The position numbers and the translations under genes are program-made. Of a stretch of 64,000 nt of DNA, positions 63,942 to 64,000 are shown piece after piece (position 1 is the stretch's first letter; each line of letters begins with the position of its first letter). The stretch covers positions 55,917 through 119,916 of the forward strand of contig JAJDVG010000028.1 in the NCBI GenBank assembly GCA_022826245.1. Reading direction: 5' to 3'. Origin of the DNA: Gammaproteobacteria bacterium. Lineage in GTDB: Bacteria > Pseudomonadota > Gammaproteobacteria > Steroidobacterales > Rariloculaceae. Under the pieces are notes generated by a model that worked only from the letters and a program-made list of their open reading frames with translations, was not told where the DNA came from and did not search any database.

Positions 63942-64000
63942 TCATGATTCGGTGTTGGCGTCCTTCATGCGGTAGCTATTGCCCTCGATGACGACGGTTT
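63942..64000 (-). pseudogene. istB: C-terminal end of a probable IstB-like ATPase (continues beyond window)
   Basis: The 18 residues at the window edge (TVVIEGNSYRMKDANTES, then stop) resemble the C-terminus of IS21-family IstB helper ATPases (GxSYRxKD-type ending). It reads in the same direction as the operon and ends 56 bp before the 469-aa gene. This is a short match and only a search can confirm it. Confidence 0.4.

Overview
The window is a high-GC proteobacterial chromosome segment. The glnA-ntrBC block, gspAB, EnvC, FadE, PspFABC and class I gshA all point to a gammaproteobacterium, and the order cannot be fixed from this window. I found no rRNA, tRNA or CRISPR array.

Core region 1 (1-26.0 kb). 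The 3' end of glnA leads into the NtrB/NtrC nitrogen regulators. Next come an lpxA-oxidoreductase pair, a TGS-domain GTPase, pyrD, gpsA-secB-rhodanese, and the divergent envC-ctpA cell-division/protease pair. A run of small membrane genes, a GFA protein and an RRM protein follows. A PAS-PAS sigma-54 activator then faces a small secreted protein across twin palindromes and a -24/-12 promoter. pyrC, an M16 peptidase and a four-gene GldA/F/G-like ABC operon complete the block.

Scar and core region 2 (26.0-34 kb). Three decayed genes come first: a frameshifted small gene, a 5'-truncated di-heme peroxidase and a 5'-truncated SLC13 permease meeting it head to head. Intact SRPBCC, quinone reductase, FAD reductase, gshA and YheT-type hydrolase genes follow.

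Accessory patch (34-38.9 kb). It holds an Rpn-type nuclease, NYN and IS21 istA remnants, VapBC, a stray pspC fragment, and an AbiEi/AbiEii-like pair whose toxin appears to lack its nucleotidyltransferase core. The patch abuts pspCBA-pspF.

Core region 3 (38.9-49.9 kb). It contains the psp regulon with its sigma-54 promoter, a 166-bp inverted-repeat element, mdh, fadE with an odd lysine-rich tail, a DUF4399 lipoprotein, gspAB and a YadGH-like ABC exporter.

Mobile and defence island (49.9-64 kb). First come ICE-like maintenance genes: a SLOG/DUF2493 protein, SSB, a five-zinc-ribbon protein and small unknowns. From about 54.9 kb the DNA is clearly AT-richer. A fused nuclease-methylase plus HsdS pair resembles the BcgI-type two-subunit layout. 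Convergent to it is a four-gene operon: an unknown 469-aa protein, an 822-aa PLD-like protein, a YaaA/DUF6884-like protein and a GIY-YIG-like protein. I do not recognise this quartet as a named system, and it is the best candidate for a new defence system here. The window closes on what looks like the C-terminus of an IstB-type ATPase, so the operon's 5' end may have been cut by an IS21 element.
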